A DNA stretch of 55,646 nucleotides. It comes from Gemmata massiliana. GTDB taxonomy: Bacteria; Planctomycetota; Planctomycetia; Gemmatales; Gemmataceae. The position numbers and the translations under genes are program-made. The notes under the pieces were generated by a model, which was not told the origin of the DNA, made no database searches, and saw nothing but the letters and a program-made list of their open reading frames with translations. Shown piece after piece: positions 1-8,943 of the stretch. Each line of letters begins with the position of its first letter. The first letter of the stretch is position 1. The DNA lies in NCBI GenBank assembly GCA_000531095.1, contig HG799469.1, positions 93,544-149,189 of the forward strand, written 5' to 3'.

Positions 1-132
1 ATGTTGAGGCGCGTGGCCGTGTCGCTCCTGAAGCGTGCCAAGACCAAGGGCAGCATCAAGACCCGGCGCATGAAAGCCGGGTGGGACGACAACTACCTAT
101 TGCAAGTTATCCAAGGAATCACGGCACAATAA
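1..132 (+). CDS. ISAs1-family transposase, C-terminal end (partial)
   Basis: The open frame enters from the left edge and stops with TAA at 130-132. Its 43 visible residues include SIKTRR, then KAGWDDNYLLQVI. A basic stretch followed by a WDD-YLL motif is, from general knowledge of the family, the typical end of ISAs1-type (DDE) transposases. The ATG at position 1 is most likely an internal methionine, because the family is roughly 350-400 residues long. No terminal inverted repeat could be recognised between this stop and the next gene. Whether the element is intact cannot be judged, since most of it lies outside the window. Confidence 0.6.
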   Translation: MLRRVAVSLLKRAKTKGSIKTRRMKAGWDDNYLLQVIQGITAQ

Positions 133-426
133 AGTGCGCACGCCCTGGGTGTACCCGTGGAGTGCGATCCTCGGGTTCATGGACGCGAACACCGTTCCAC
201 CGTCGCAGTCCGAATCGGAATCGGCGACGGTGTTTGCGCACGGGAGTTCGCAGTGTACCGCTCACATGGCTGACGGTTCGGCGTGGGTCTTTGGCAGTGA
301 CCTATCCGGGTTCACCGAGTTGCGGGCGTGGTTGCAGCAGAAGGCCGGGGAGAAGCCGACTGCTCAGGTGTGATCGCTCGTGATCGGAAGAGATGCGATA
401 TTGGTGTAACTCTTTGGCGCGGGAAC
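133..426. other. Spacer without a convincing gene
   Basis: About 290 bases separate the transposase end from the small membrane protein gene. A GTG-started frame of 79 codons runs from 134 to 373, but it has no recognisable motif and begins directly after the transposase stop. It may be the flank of the insertion or a remnant of the gene that was hit. No RNA gene or clear hairpin was seen. Confidence 0.4.
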
Positions 427-825
427 TCATCGCCTCTGTTTGTCTTTATCTGTGACGACACTAATGGGTATCAATATTTCCTGTGTTCGTTGGTCGCCTA
501 CCAGATGACAGATGCCATCTCGTAGTCGGGCAAGCTGAGCTTCCGAATGCACCTCTCCGATCAAATCGACCCCGCCGCTGGATCGCCGTGAGATACGGAT
601 TTCGTTGAATGCAGGATCGGATGCGAGCAGAGGTTCAATCATTGCGCGCTCGCGCAGATATTGTTCCTGGTACTTTTGCCCCTCGCCGTACAGAAGGCCC
701 GCCAAAAAGCCGAGGGCAATGAGCACAAACGAACCACTCAGAACTGCAGTAACAACGACTACATCCCGAGCCCAGGAAGACTCGGTTCCTTCGGGCGCGT
801 TCGGTGACTTACGGGGATTGCTCAT
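427..825 (-). CDS. Small single-pass membrane protein with BON-like tail
   Basis: This encodes 132 residues. The N-terminus is polar (about 1-20), followed by one strong hydrophobic segment at about 22-46. A soluble C-terminal part contains SDPAFNEIRI and, further on, SSGGVDLIGEVHSEAQLARL. That alternation (IRI...DLIGEV...LARL) resembles the alpha/beta pattern of BON-type or similar small periplasmic domains, but the match is loose. The likely topology is membrane-anchored with the tail outside. It starts at ATG 825 and has no close same-strand partner. Function unknown; probably a real gene because the hydrophobic and domain architecture is coherent. Confidence 0.6.
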   Translation of the reverse strand: MSNPRKSPNAPEGTESSWARDVVVVTAVLSGSFVLIALGFLAGLLYGEGQKYQEQYLRERAMIEPLLASDPAFNEIRISRRSSGGVDLIGEVHSEAQLARLRDGICHLVGDQRTQEILIPISVVTDKDKQRR

Positions 826-1012
826 TGTTGCGCTTTCGGAGAGTGCGGGACAGAGGCGAGCCTGTCCCGAAACTCATCTTCTGCCAACAGGCGGCGTACC
901 GCATGCCGACTCGGTTGCGGCGTCCGCTAGCTCGATCCCATCAATGCCAGCGAACATGTGCAGTATCGTTGACCGCGTTTACTTGTGCTGTCCTAAATAA
1001 CACGTCTGGGAT

Positions 1013-2047
1013 TTACACCCATTTCATCAGCACGCCGAGGTAGTTGTCCTTGTCCTTCATCAGCCCCTCGTAAGCGTCGCCGAGTTGCTCCGGCGTGATG
1101 GTGTGCGTCACCAACCCCGCGAGGCTCAGTCGGCCAGCGGCGAGTTGGCGAATAAGCCACTTTTGAGCCTTATCGATGTCCCAGGCGCCCGCGAGCCGCG
1201 TGTGGGCCGGCTCGAACAGCATGTTCCCGTGTGCGCCGGTCACTTCGATGTAACGACGATGCAGGTCGTCGTAGAAGTTCACTTCCTTGGCCCGCCCGCG
1301 CGGGCTGCCCACCACGACCACCTGACCCGCGTCGCACGCGAGGCTCATCGCGGTCGGGATTGCATCTGGCACGCCGGTCGCATCGCCGACGATCTCCGCG
1401 CCCTTCGTTCCCAGGAAGGCGTTGAGTTGTTGCTTGATGTCGCCCGCGGTGGGGTCGATGACGTGGTCGGCGCCGGCCGCGAGTGCTGCGTCGCGCCGCA
1501 TCTTCACCGCATCGATGCCGACGACCGGCCCCGCGCCCGCGGCGAGCAGGCACCGCAGTGAGAACTGTCCGATGATCCCCAGCCCCAGCACCGCGGCGCT
1601 GCGGCCCACGGTCAGCCCTGCGCGCACAGAAACGCCCATCCCGTAACGCGAGATGCACGCGATCGCGGCCTTATCGAAGCTCAGGTTGTCGGGGATCTTC
1701 CACACGCGGCAGCGCTCGTGGCCCACCGTGAGGAGTTCGGCCGAGGCGTGGTTACCGGGGAAACTCACGCGATCGCCTTCCGCGAAGCCGCCCGGGAATT
1801 CCTTACCGATCTTCAGCACGCGGCCCGCGGCCGAGTACCCCGAGCGGAACGGGAACTTCCAGTCCGGCATCGCGGGGTCTTTGAGCCACTGGTGCGTGCC
1901 CGTGTACACGGCCAGTTCGGTGCCGGCGCTGATCGCCGAGTATTCGGCCCCGATGAGGATCTGATTCGGGGCGGGATCGGGGATTTCGACCTCGCGCACG
2001 GTCGTTTTGAACGGCTCGGTAATGACGGCTTGCCTAGCACGAACCAT
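1013..2047 (-). CDS. Zinc-type medium-chain alcohol dehydrogenase family protein
   Basis: The 344-residue product matches the length and layout of medium-chain dehydrogenases/reductases. An N-terminal GroES-like half carries the segment SAISAGTELAVYTG and a PGNHASAELLTV stretch. A Rossmann half contains AAVLGLGIIGQF (nucleotide-binding Gly-rich loop, about residues 150-160), then VVGIDAVKMRRDAALAAGADHVID. The canonical GHE structural-zinc region is not obvious, and SAISAGTE replaces the usual catalytic-zinc Cys motif. This fits the bacteriochlorophyllide/threonine-dehydrogenase-like branch often linked to sugar or secondary-metabolite modification. The substrate cannot be read from sequence. 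It starts at ATG 2047 with GAGG upstream. Transcribed alone. Confidence 0.85.
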   Translation of the reverse strand: MVRARQAVITEPFKTTVREVEIPDPAPNQILIGAEYSAISAGTELAVYTGTHQWLKDPAMPDWKFPFRSGYSAAGRVLKIGKEFPGGFAEGDRVSFPGNHASAELLTVGHERCRVWKIPDNLSFDKAAIACISRYGMGVSVRAGLTVGRSAAVLGLGIIGQFSLRCLLAAGAGPVVGIDAVKMRRDAALAAGADHVIDPTAGDIKQQLNAFLGTKGAEIVGDATGVPDAIPTAMSLACDAGQVVVVGSPRGRAKEVNFYDDLHRRYIEVTGAHGNMLFEPAHTRLAGAWDIDKAQKWLIRQLAAGRLSLAGLVTHTITPEQLGDAYEGLMKDKDNYLGVLMKWV

Positions 2048-2137
2048 TTGGAACCTCGGAAGTTGGTGATGTGACGAATTGTAGATAGGAGTGCGGCGCG
2101 CGGCCCGCAGAACCGAACTCGCGTGCCCCCGTTGCGG

Positions 2138-3322
2138 TTACCGTTTAGATTTGCTCGCCTCTAGGCTCCAAGCAATACCCGCGATCAGCAGACAGGTGAG
2201 AAGAAAGAGGGGGCCGCACGTTTCTTCGACCGAATAGGGGGAGAATCGGAACAGAACGAAGAGAAACCCAGCAATAGCCGAAACAACTAACACAATTGCA
2301 GTTACGCGATTCCAGGGAAATGGGTGCGGCCGATACCGTTCTTCCAATCGCTTCAACCGCCACTCTAGAGAGGGATGGTCATCGGTTAGATCGTTTCGTC
2401 TACTGTTTCTCTGGCAAAACTGCAAGACATTTCTGATGGCGGATTCCCCGACATACACTGCTGCACAACAGTCTGCTGTCTCTTCCGAATACCGGAGAGA
2501 CCGGCGGATCAGGCGCGTGTGGCTACCGACGACGAGCGGGTAGAAAAAGATCCAGATGATAACCCCGGGACCTATCGTGACGAGCTCGCGTATTCCGTTG
2601 CGGAACGCAACGACTGAAAAGTAGAGATTGACAGACATTAAGCAGAACACGGCCGCAATGATAAGTGGAGCTACTTTCCTGTATGCTATCGCTTCGAGCC
2701 AGCGCCGAGAGTCCTGATTCAACACGTGCCCAAGTTCGTGCGCGAGCATCGCATTCGCGAGCTGTGGCTGGGTGCGATTGAGGGGGAGCCACCCGACCGG
2801 AATTACGAGGAGAATATTGCGACGTACTTGGTGCGCGTTACGTTCGACGATGCTCGGGCCAAAACTCGGGTTTCGAGTGCTAATCTGAACATCGAAGCGG
2901 CGAACATCAAGCCCCATGCGGGAAGTCAACACAGTGAGTCGCTGCCAGATCCCGGCTCTGTCATTTTGAGGCGGCAATGGTTGGAGCCGTGATTGAGCTA
3001 AAACACGTGCTCCGGCAGGTGATCGGAAATGTCGAACTATAGCCCATTGAAGTCTCCATGCAATCAGGGCTAGAAACATTCCAGGGCCGACCCAAGCCAG
3101 CGAGACACTCTGCAACAACAAGTAGCTCTCATATCCAGTTGCTAGAGGGGTCGCAAAGATATTAAGGGCGAGAAACGCGCGAGTGAGTCGTATTCGCGTG
3201 TCCATCCGTTGGGATATCCGCCCACTCCGTCGAATGCGGTCGCGAAGAGTGCGAGCAAGTTCCTCGGCTGCATCGTTGGGTACCGTAGACGTGTTAGAAG
3301 AGGGGACACGGGACTGTTCCAT
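2138..3322 (-). CDS. M48-family membrane metalloprotease
   Basis: This is a 394-residue protein with hydrophobic segments near residues 50-90, two more after the active site (about 215-260), and two near the C-terminus (about 340-385). The motif AMLAHELGHVLNQD contains HExxH, the zinc site of M48 (HtpX/Ste24-type) peptidases. A downstream region with ETADCCAAVYVG fits the third zinc ligand (the Glu in E-x3-D). The family degrades or matures membrane proteins. The start at 3322 lies 8 bases after the stop of the gene at 3331, so the two are probably co-transcribed. The coding sequence is visibly less GC-rich than its neighbours, which may indicate recent transfer. Confidence 0.85.
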   Translation of the reverse strand: MEQSRVPSSNTSTVPNDAAEELARTLRDRIRRSGRISQRMDTRIRLTRAFLALNIFATPLATGYESYLLLQSVSLAWVGPGMFLALIAWRLQWAIVRHFRSPAGARVLAQSRLQPLPPQNDRAGIWQRLTVLTSRMGLDVRRFDVQISTRNPSFGPSIVERNAHQVRRNILLVIPVGWLPLNRTQPQLANAMLAHELGHVLNQDSRRWLEAIAYRKVAPLIIAAVFCLMSVNLYFSVVAFRNGIRELVTIGPGVIIWIFFYPLVVGSHTRLIRRSLRYSEETADCCAAVYVGESAIRNVLQFCQRNSRRNDLTDDHPSLEWRLKRLEERYRPHPFPWNRVTAIVLVVSAIAGFLFVLFRFSPYSVEETCGPLFLLTCLLIAGIAWSLEASKSKR

Positions 3323-3330
3323 ACACGGGC

Positions 3331-3741
3331 TTACTCTTTAGTTGGTAACGGGTACTTCGCGATGAGGTCGGCAACGAGTTGACTGAACCTAGCGGCCATC
3401 TCTGAGGCGAGAGCAGGCGGTAGCCCTTCGGCCCGAAGTATTATAGACCATTCCTGCTGAACGATTTCCTGTGTCACAATCTGTTTTTTTGGCGAGGGAC
3501 GAAGGAAATCTTTGATTGTTTTGTACGTTGCAAGAGCGAGTGGAATCATCTTGAGAATATCGACGGCCCCGGAAACTAGCTCAAACTCCGCTTCTGCCGC
3601 TTCTTTGACTGGTGCTCGTCCCGTGCGATACACCTCTTCGATCAGTTCTTCGCCGCCGAAATCAAGTACATCAACTTCATCGGGTATACAGGATTTGACA
3701 ATTGATCGAATTAGAGCCTGAAAATCACTCTTGGGAACCAT
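3331..3741 (-). CDS. Hypothetical protein paired with M48 protease
   Basis: The product has 136 residues and is largely helical. Its N-terminal half is acidic (EVDVLDFGGEELIEEVYRTG), followed by a moderately hydrophobic helix near 57-72 (VDILKMIPLALATYKTIKDF) and a C-terminal helix SEMAARFSQLVADLIAKYP. I do not recognise a family. A strong ribosome-binding site (GGGAGGATC) precedes the ATG at 3741. Only 8 bases separate its stop from the protease start, so it is most likely the first gene of a two-gene operon. It could be a regulator, inhibitor or substrate adaptor of the protease, but that is inference from position alone. Upstream, 3755-3785 is AT-rich and could hold the promoter. Confidence 0.6.
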   Translation of the reverse strand: MVPKSDFQALIRSIVKSCIPDEVDVLDFGGEELIEEVYRTGRAPVKEAAEAEFELVSGAVDILKMIPLALATYKTIKDFLRPSPKKQIVTQEIVQQEWSIILRAEGLPPALASEMAARFSQLVADLIAKYPLPTKE

Positions 3742-3979
3742 GCGATCCTCCCATTATTCGAGAGATATAATTAGATTTGCATGTAGGGAGTGCCATTATG
3801 CGTAAGAATCTTCATGCGTCAACAACAAACTGTTCGGAGATTCGCCCGCGGCGAGTTTGGGTACGTTCCGTGGCCTTCTTCGCGCAAGCGAGTTCCGTGG
3901 AGTAGTTCTGGTAGCGATACAATCGTCTCGGTGGGCGCGGATCGCGCCAGGGACTCGCGATACAGGGTGAAGGTGCATC

Positions 3980-5758
3980 ATGACGCATCCTCGGTTCGGG
4001 ATAGGGGTCGGACTCGCTCTCCTATTCGGCACGGTCTCGACCGCATCGGCTCAACCCGGCAAGGCGCCACCGGCCGCGGTCCCGTTCAAACAGTTCGGGT
4101 CCACGCCCGAGCAGTTCTGGCAGTCGTCCGTGCTCCGGTGGACCGGGCAACTCTCACTCGACCTCGAAACAATCAAGGGCGAAATCGCGAACGCGAAACT
4201 CGCGCCGGTCGTGCGCGCCGGAATCAACACCCAGGTCGAAAACGCGATCTTGCAGACCCTCGAACTCGACCAGCTCGTTCGCAAGGGCGGCCCGCGTGAC
4301 AAGGTGTTTGCCGCGTTCGCGGACGTGGAGAAGTCGCTGAACGGGCTGGCTGCGGCGATCAACCAGAACCCGATCGCGAAACAGGCGACCGCGGCGTCTC
4401 TGGCCCGCGCAGACAGCGCGTACCACCAGCTCTCCGCAGCGATCGGCGCCGGCGACAGCAGCCCGGATCGCACCAAGCGCCGGTTGCTCCGGCTCACGGA
4501 CTCGATCGACGACAACACCGAAGAACTGCGGACCATCAGCGCGGACGCGCTACCGAACGAGCGGCAGCTCGACCGCGCCCTCGGTCAATACGCACGGGAC
4601 GTGCGCGTGCTGGCGCGCCGGGCGCGCGACGATGCCGATGCGAACCAGATCAAACAAGCGTATCTCGCGATGGGCGAGCATTGGGGCGAGGTGCTCGGGC
4701 TGCTCGGCCGCTTGCGCGGCGGGCCGGCTGCCGTTCAGGCGCAGTCCGGGCGCGTGGACAACTTGCACCGGCGCCTTGGCAGTGTGCTGAACCTGCCGCC
4801 CGGCCCCGGGGCGCCGCTCCCGCCGCCTGGAACGCCGGACGTCAAACGGTTCTCGTTTGCTGTAGGGGCTGATACGGGCGGGCAACCGCGCGTCACCGTG
4901 TTCGCGGATGAAAAGGGTACGGTTGCCTACAACTTCTTCGCTTACGATAAATCGTTCGACGGCGGCGTCCGCGTGGACATGTCGGACCTCAACGGCGACC
5001 GCGTGCCCGATTTGATTGTGGCCCCCGGTCCGGTGCGGGGACCGGGCGCGCCGTTACCCGTCCGCGTGTACGATGGGCGTGACCTGAACCTGCTCGTCGA
5101 GTTCGTACCGTTTCCCAACTGGAGGGGCGGTGTTCAGGTTTCCGGGACCGATCTGACCAAAGACGGCCGCGCGCTCATCGCCGTGACCGCCGAGGGCACG
5201 CAGCACATCAAGGTCTTCGACCTCGCGCAGGGCAAGGAGATCGATAGCTTCTTCGCTCACGACCAGAAGATAGCCGGCGGAGTGCGGATCGGGTGGGGGG
5301 ACGCGAACGGTGATGGTGTTCCGGATCTCTTCACCGTGAACGGTCCCGGCAACGTGGTCACAACCGTGAAGGTGTTCAACGGGAAGAACCGCGACGTGCT
5401 CGGTGAGTTCCCCGTGCTGGACAACAAGTACCGCGGGGGCGCGTACATCGTTGCGGGCGACGTGACCGGTGATGGCGTCGCGAACGCGATCGTTGGCCTC
5501 GATGCGGGTGCGGTTCCGCTGGTGCGCGTGTTCGACCTGAAGGGCAAGATGCTGGTCGAATGGCTGGCCTACGACGAACGGTTCCGCGGGGGCGTTCGCG
5601 TCGCCATGACCGCCCGCAACCGCGTGGTAACCGGCCCCGGCGCCGGGCTGAAGAACAGCCCACTTCGCATATTCGACACTGGCCGCGTGAAAGCACCACT
5701 TGCCGAGATCGTGCCATTTGTCGGCTTCGATGGGCCGCTGAGTGTGGGCGGGCGCTGA
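3980..5758 (+). CDS. Secreted FG-GAP/VCBS repeat protein
   Basis: The protein has 592 residues. It starts with a signal peptide (hydrophobic core LALLFGTVSTASA, likely cleavage near residue 25). A helical region follows (about 45-260) with many charged and Ala-rich helices. The C-terminal half (about 290-590) carries repeated blades with calcium-loop-like motifs: DLNGDRVPDLIV, DANGDGVPDLFTV and DVTGDGVANAIVG. These are the FG-GAP/VCBS pattern of integrin-type propellers, common in secreted planctomycete proteins. The segment between the two halves is proline- and glycine-rich. It starts at ATG 3980. Role unknown; probably extracellular or periplasmic, possibly adhesion or scaffold. Confidence 0.8.
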   Translation: MTHPRFGIGVGLALLFGTVSTASAQPGKAPPAAVPFKQFGSTPEQFWQSSVLRWTGQLSLDLETIKGEIANAKLAPVVRAGINTQVENAILQTLELDQLVRKGGPRDKVFAAFADVEKSLNGLAAAINQNPIAKQATAASLARADSAYHQLSAAIGAGDSSPDRTKRRLLRLTDSIDDNTEELRTISADALPNERQLDRALGQYARDVRVLARRARDDADANQIKQAYLAMGEHWGEVLGLLGRLRGGPAAVQAQSGRVDNLHRRLGSVLNLPPGPGAPLPPPGTPDVKRFSFAVGADTGGQPRVTVFADEKGTVAYNFFAYDKSFDGGVRVDMSDLNGDRVPDLIVAPGPVRGPGAPLPVRVYDGRDLNLLVEFVPFPNWRGGVQVSGTDLTKDGRALIAVTAEGTQHIKVFDLAQGKEIDSFFAHDQKIAGGVRIGWGDANGDGVPDLFTVNGPGNVVTTVKVFNGKNRDVLGEFPVLDNKYRGGAYIVAGDVTGDGVANAIVGLDAGAVPLVRVFDLKGKMLVEWLAYDERFRGGVRVAMTARNRVVTGPGAGLKNSPLRIFDTGRVKAPLAEIVPFVGFDGPLSVGGR

Positions 5759-5765
5759 TTACGGA

Positions 5766-5803
5766 GACCTACCCCCAACCCCCTCCCTAAAGGGAAGGGG
5801 AGC
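5766..5803. repeat. C-rich/G-rich hairpin repeat (planctomycete type)
   Basis: A C-run block followed by CCCTCCCTAAAGGGAAGGGG forms a short hairpin (CCCT...AGGG). The same pattern, more degenerate, recurs in both orientations at 12346-12514, inside the E1-like gene. It follows the FG-GAP stop by only a few bases, so it may also help end that transcript. Confidence 0.6.
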
Positions 5804-5949
5804 AAGACGAAAACGCTGATTTTTTACCCGCCCGTTGTTTCGTGGCGCCGAGTAACGGTGACCTGCGAGGCAGCGGGCGGAACATTTCCAGGTGTTGCTG
5901 TTTTGCGCGCGCCGGTGTACGCTCAAATCCTTCCACCGGAGCCGATTTC

Positions 5950-7248
5950 ATGTCGCGATTCCTCCCCGCGGTCGTTGCCCTCGTTCTCAGCGTCGCGCTC
6001 CCACTGCACGCGGCCGACTGGCCCACGTTCCTCGGCCCGACGCGCGACGGCGTTTCTACAGAGAAGGGCATTATCACTCCGTGGCCCGCGAAGGGGTTGA
6101 AGAAGGTCTGGGAGTGCGAACTCGGAATCGGGTTCGCGCCACCGGTCACCGCCGACGGGCGACTGTTCCACGCGGACCGCTTCGGCGACAACGTTCGCCT
6201 CACCGCGCGCGAAGCCGCAACGGGCAAGCTCCTCTGGAAGTACGAATACGCCACCGAATACAAGGACATTTACGGCTACGACCCCGGTCCGCGTGCGTGC
6301 CCGGTGGTCGATGGAGATCGTGTGTATTTGTACGGTCCCGATGGCGTGCTCTGCTGCCTGAACGTTGCCACGGGGAAAGAGGTGTGGAAGGTCGAGACTA
6401 GGGCGAAATACTTCTTCCACCAGAATTTCTTCGGCGCCGGGAGCGTGCCTGTCATCGACGGCGATTTGCTCATCCTCCCCGTCGGCGGGAGCGTGAAAGG
6501 CCCGCGCCCGGTGGACTTCCGCATGGTGAAGCCGAACGACACTGGGTTGGTCGCCTTCGACAAGAAAACCGGTGCCGTGAAGTACGCAACAGGCAACGAA
6601 CTGGCGAGTTACTCCAGCCCCGTCATTACCACCCTTAATGGCAAAAAGACGGGCCTGTACTTCGGGCGTGGTGGGTTGATGGGCTTCGACCCGCAAACGG
6701 GCAAGAGCGAGTTCTACTACCCCTGGCGCGCGCGAAACGAGGAAAGCGTGAACGCGAGCAACCCCGTCGTGGTCGGCGACAAGGTTTTGCTCACTGAATG
6801 CTACGGTGTGGGCGGCGCGCTTCTCGATCTGAAGGGCGGCAAACTGAAGGAAATCTGGACCGACAAGGAGAAGGACGCGGGCGATCAGTCGCTGATGTGC
6901 CACTGGAACACGCCGATTCACGTGAACGGGTTCGTGTACGGCAGCAGCGGGCGCCACACGGAAGACTCCGACATCCGCTGCGTCGAGCTCGCGACCGGCG
7001 ACGTGAAGTGGCGGCAGCGGCGCACGAAGCGGTGCAGCCTCACGCACGTGGACGGGCACTTCGTCAGCCTGTCGGAATACGGCGACCTCGCGCTCATCAA
7101 AGTAACGCGACAACTCCGACACCGCTTCGAGCACGAGGCGCCTGCGCAGGAGCACCCGTGCAAGGCCGCGCCCATTGGAGTAACGGCTAGCCCAACGTGC
7201 GCGGCAAGGAGAAGCTGCCGGCGCTGGAACGTGATACCGGCGAAGTAA
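5950..7248 (+). CDS. Secreted PQQ-type beta-propeller protein with decayed 3' end
   Basis: Starting at ATG 5950, the frame gives a signal peptide (FLPAVVALVLSVALPLHA) and then ADWPTFLGPTRDGVS, the usual opening of planctomycete PQQ-like (BamB-type) propellers. Blade motifs include LTAREAATGKLLWKYEY, LNVATGKEVWKVE and FDPQTGKSEFYY. Reading is convincing up to about 7100 (ALIKV). Beyond that the expected blade and the usual tail are scattered over different frames: EHPCKAAPI in the original frame, VRGKEKLPALE in another, then IPAK and stop back in the original one. Several small insertions or deletions are needed to explain this. An upstream in-frame ATG at 5842 exists but lacks a signal peptide context. 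An IS4 remnant lies directly downstream. Confidence 0.75.
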   Translation: MSRFLPAVVALVLSVALPLHAADWPTFLGPTRDGVSTEKGIITPWPAKGLKKVWECELGIGFAPPVTADGRLFHADRFGDNVRLTAREAATGKLLWKYEYATEYKDIYGYDPGPRACPVVDGDRVYLYGPDGVLCCLNVATGKEVWKVETRAKYFFHQNFFGAGSVPVIDGDLLILPVGGSVKGPRPVDFRMVKPNDTGLVAFDKKTGAVKYATGNELASYSSPVITTLNGKKTGLYFGRGGLMGFDPQTGKSEFYYPWRARNEESVNASNPVVVGDKVLLTECYGVGGALLDLKGGKLKEIWTDKEKDAGDQSLMCHWNTPIHVNGFVYGSSGRHTEDSDIRCVELATGDVKWRQRRTKRCSLTHVDGHFVSLSEYGDLALIKVTRQLRHRFEHEAPAQEHPCKAAPIGVTASPTCAARRSCRRWNVIPAK

Positions 7249-7286
7249 GAGTGATCGACGAGCGCCGATTTGTCCCAGCGTACGCG

Positions 7287-8210
7287 TCAGCGCCGCGACC
7301 CGTCGGCTGCGTCCGAGGGCACGTTCGTCAGCACGTGGATCTCGGTGTCACCGTCGCGCGTGGGTTGATCCAGAACCACGGTCACTCGGCGCACGCGCAA
7401 CGTTCGATCCAGGTGGCGGAATTCGACCTCTTGCTCGTACCCCTGACCCGTCTCGCAACGCCCCAGGGCACGACGCTCACCCCGCAACGCCCCTTCGAGG
7501 GCTCCATGTTGACGGATCACGAATCCGGCGTCGGCCTCGTGCAACGCGCTCAGGAATCCCAGGGTGCAGAAGTTCCGATCCGCGATCCACAGATCGTTGG
7601 CCCCAATGTGAGGCACCACTTGGGGGATCAATTCGCGCTCGTTGGCGTGCCCATCGGGTGTCAGAAAGACGTCGGTGACCAAATCCAGTTGGGGGTCATA
7701 AATGGCCAGCACTTTGCCCGGCAGAGGGGCCGCCCAACTGTCACGATGAACCCGAAGTCGGCGCTGGGTGGCGCTCGAATAGTTGCCATCGAGAACCCGA
7801 GTGCGATATCCCGGAACCAAGGGTGCCCGGGTCGCCTGAAGGGTCCGAATGAGGGGAGCAACCTGGTCCGCGGAGTCCCGAACGAGTGCCGCGCAGATCC
7901 CCAGTTCCGTGGATCGTAGTTTGTCGTACACGGCCTGGCGACTGACGGGCATGTGCTCGGCCCGTTTGTGATATGCGGCCCCGAGAGAGGATTCGGTTCG
8001 GAGTGTGGTGGCCAACATGAGTTCGACCACCTGCGAGAAGAGCAACTCGTGTTGGTACTGTCGTTGTGCGGTGTCGCGGAACAGTTGATCCAGTCGTTCG
8101 GGTAAGAACAGGCGCTCCAAAATGGTCCGAGCCAAGACGCACACCGGGGACGCTTTGAGGAACGGTTCAAATGCTGCGGGCACCACGACCGAACCTCCAT
8201 CCGAGAGCAT
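7287..8210 (-). pseudogene. IS4-family transposase, 3'-truncated
   Basis: The 307-residue frame has an intact N-terminus and the first two catalytic acidic positions of the IS4 DDE fold: RVLDGNYSS (first D) and LWIADRNFCTLGFL (second D). It ends with VLTNVPSDAADGSRR. In IS4 proteins the segment after LTN.P..... continues into a YR-x-RW-x-IE motif carrying the catalytic Glu and about 100 more residues. That part is missing here, so the protein should be inactive. The truncated side abuts the damaged end of the PQQ-type gene at 7248. No inverted terminal repeats were identified with confidence. Confidence 0.8.
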
Positions 8211-8409
8211 TACAACCGACCGCGAGTGGCTAACTTACGACGATCCGAATACCCTTACAGCCCTGCCCCAACGGGGTTAGATTCCTCAGCCCAGGGTCGC
8301 GGCGCAGACGCGCACCCTGGGGACAAACAGGTGCGCCCCGGGAATTCGCCATTTCACCCTTTCACCCGTTCACACTCTCACCCCTTCTCTTCAATCACCC
8401 CTTCTCCGC

Positions 8410-8931
8410 CTATCGCCGGGCGCGTTCGGCGAGCGCGGTCCGAACGGGTTCCGGGAGGAACTTCGACAGGTTGCCGTCCAGAGCGGCGATTTGCCGCAGG
8501 AGCGACGAGCTGACGTGCGAAAACTCTTCCTTCGCCATCAGGAACAGCGTTTCGATTTGGGGGTCCTGGGCGAGGTTCATGAGCGACATGGTGAACTCGT
8601 ACTCCATGTCGGAGAGCGTGCGCAGCCCGCGGAGCATGATGCGGGCGCCGCAATCGCGGACGAACCGCACCGCGAGGCCCTCGAACGACAGCACCTCGAC
8701 GTTCGAGAGCGTGTCGGCCTTGTTGTCCCTACCGCTCGTCACGTCGCGAATGAGTTGAACGCGCTCTTCGATGGTGAACAGGGTCTTTTTGTCGGGATTG
8801 ATGCCGACGCCGACGATGAGCTTGTCGAACAACTGGCTCCCGCGCCGGATGATGTCCAGGTGGCCGTAGTGGACCGGGTCGAACGTGCCGGTGTAAACCG
8901 CCACGCGCGGGCTCAGGGTGCTGTCGGACAT
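8410..8931 (-). CDS. coaD: Phosphopantetheine adenylyltransferase
   Basis: The 173-residue product carries the nucleotidyltransferase signature TGTFDPVHYGHLDIIRR near the N-terminus (T/HxGH motif). It also has the second signature FSHVSSSLLRQIAALDG (the ISSTxxR-like motif) near the C-terminus, and MLRGLRTLSDMEYE in between, as in CoaD. The enzyme transfers AMP from ATP to 4'-phosphopantetheine, the penultimate step of coenzyme A synthesis in the cytoplasm. Length is normal for the family. A perfect GGAGGA ribosome-binding site precedes ATG 8931. The start lies 12 bases after the stop of the aminotransferase gene, suggesting co-transcription. Confidence 0.95.
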   Translation of the reverse strand: MSDSTLSPRVAVYTGTFDPVHYGHLDIIRRGSQLFDKLIVGVGINPDKKTLFTIEERVQLIRDVTSGRDNKADTLSNVEVLSFEGLAVRFVRDCGARIMLRGLRTLSDMEYEFTMSLMNLAQDPQIETLFLMAKEEFSHVSSSLLRQIAALDGNLSKFLPEPVRTALAERARR

Positions 8932-8943
8932 GCTTCCTCCATT

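Noticed and set aside
134..373. 79-residue ORF next to the transposase end
   Set aside because: No motif or coherent composition, and it starts directly after a transposase stop; not supported as a gene.
5842..5949. Longer start for the PQQ-type gene
   Set aside because: The extra residues carry no signal peptide; the recognisable signal peptide begins at ATG 5950.
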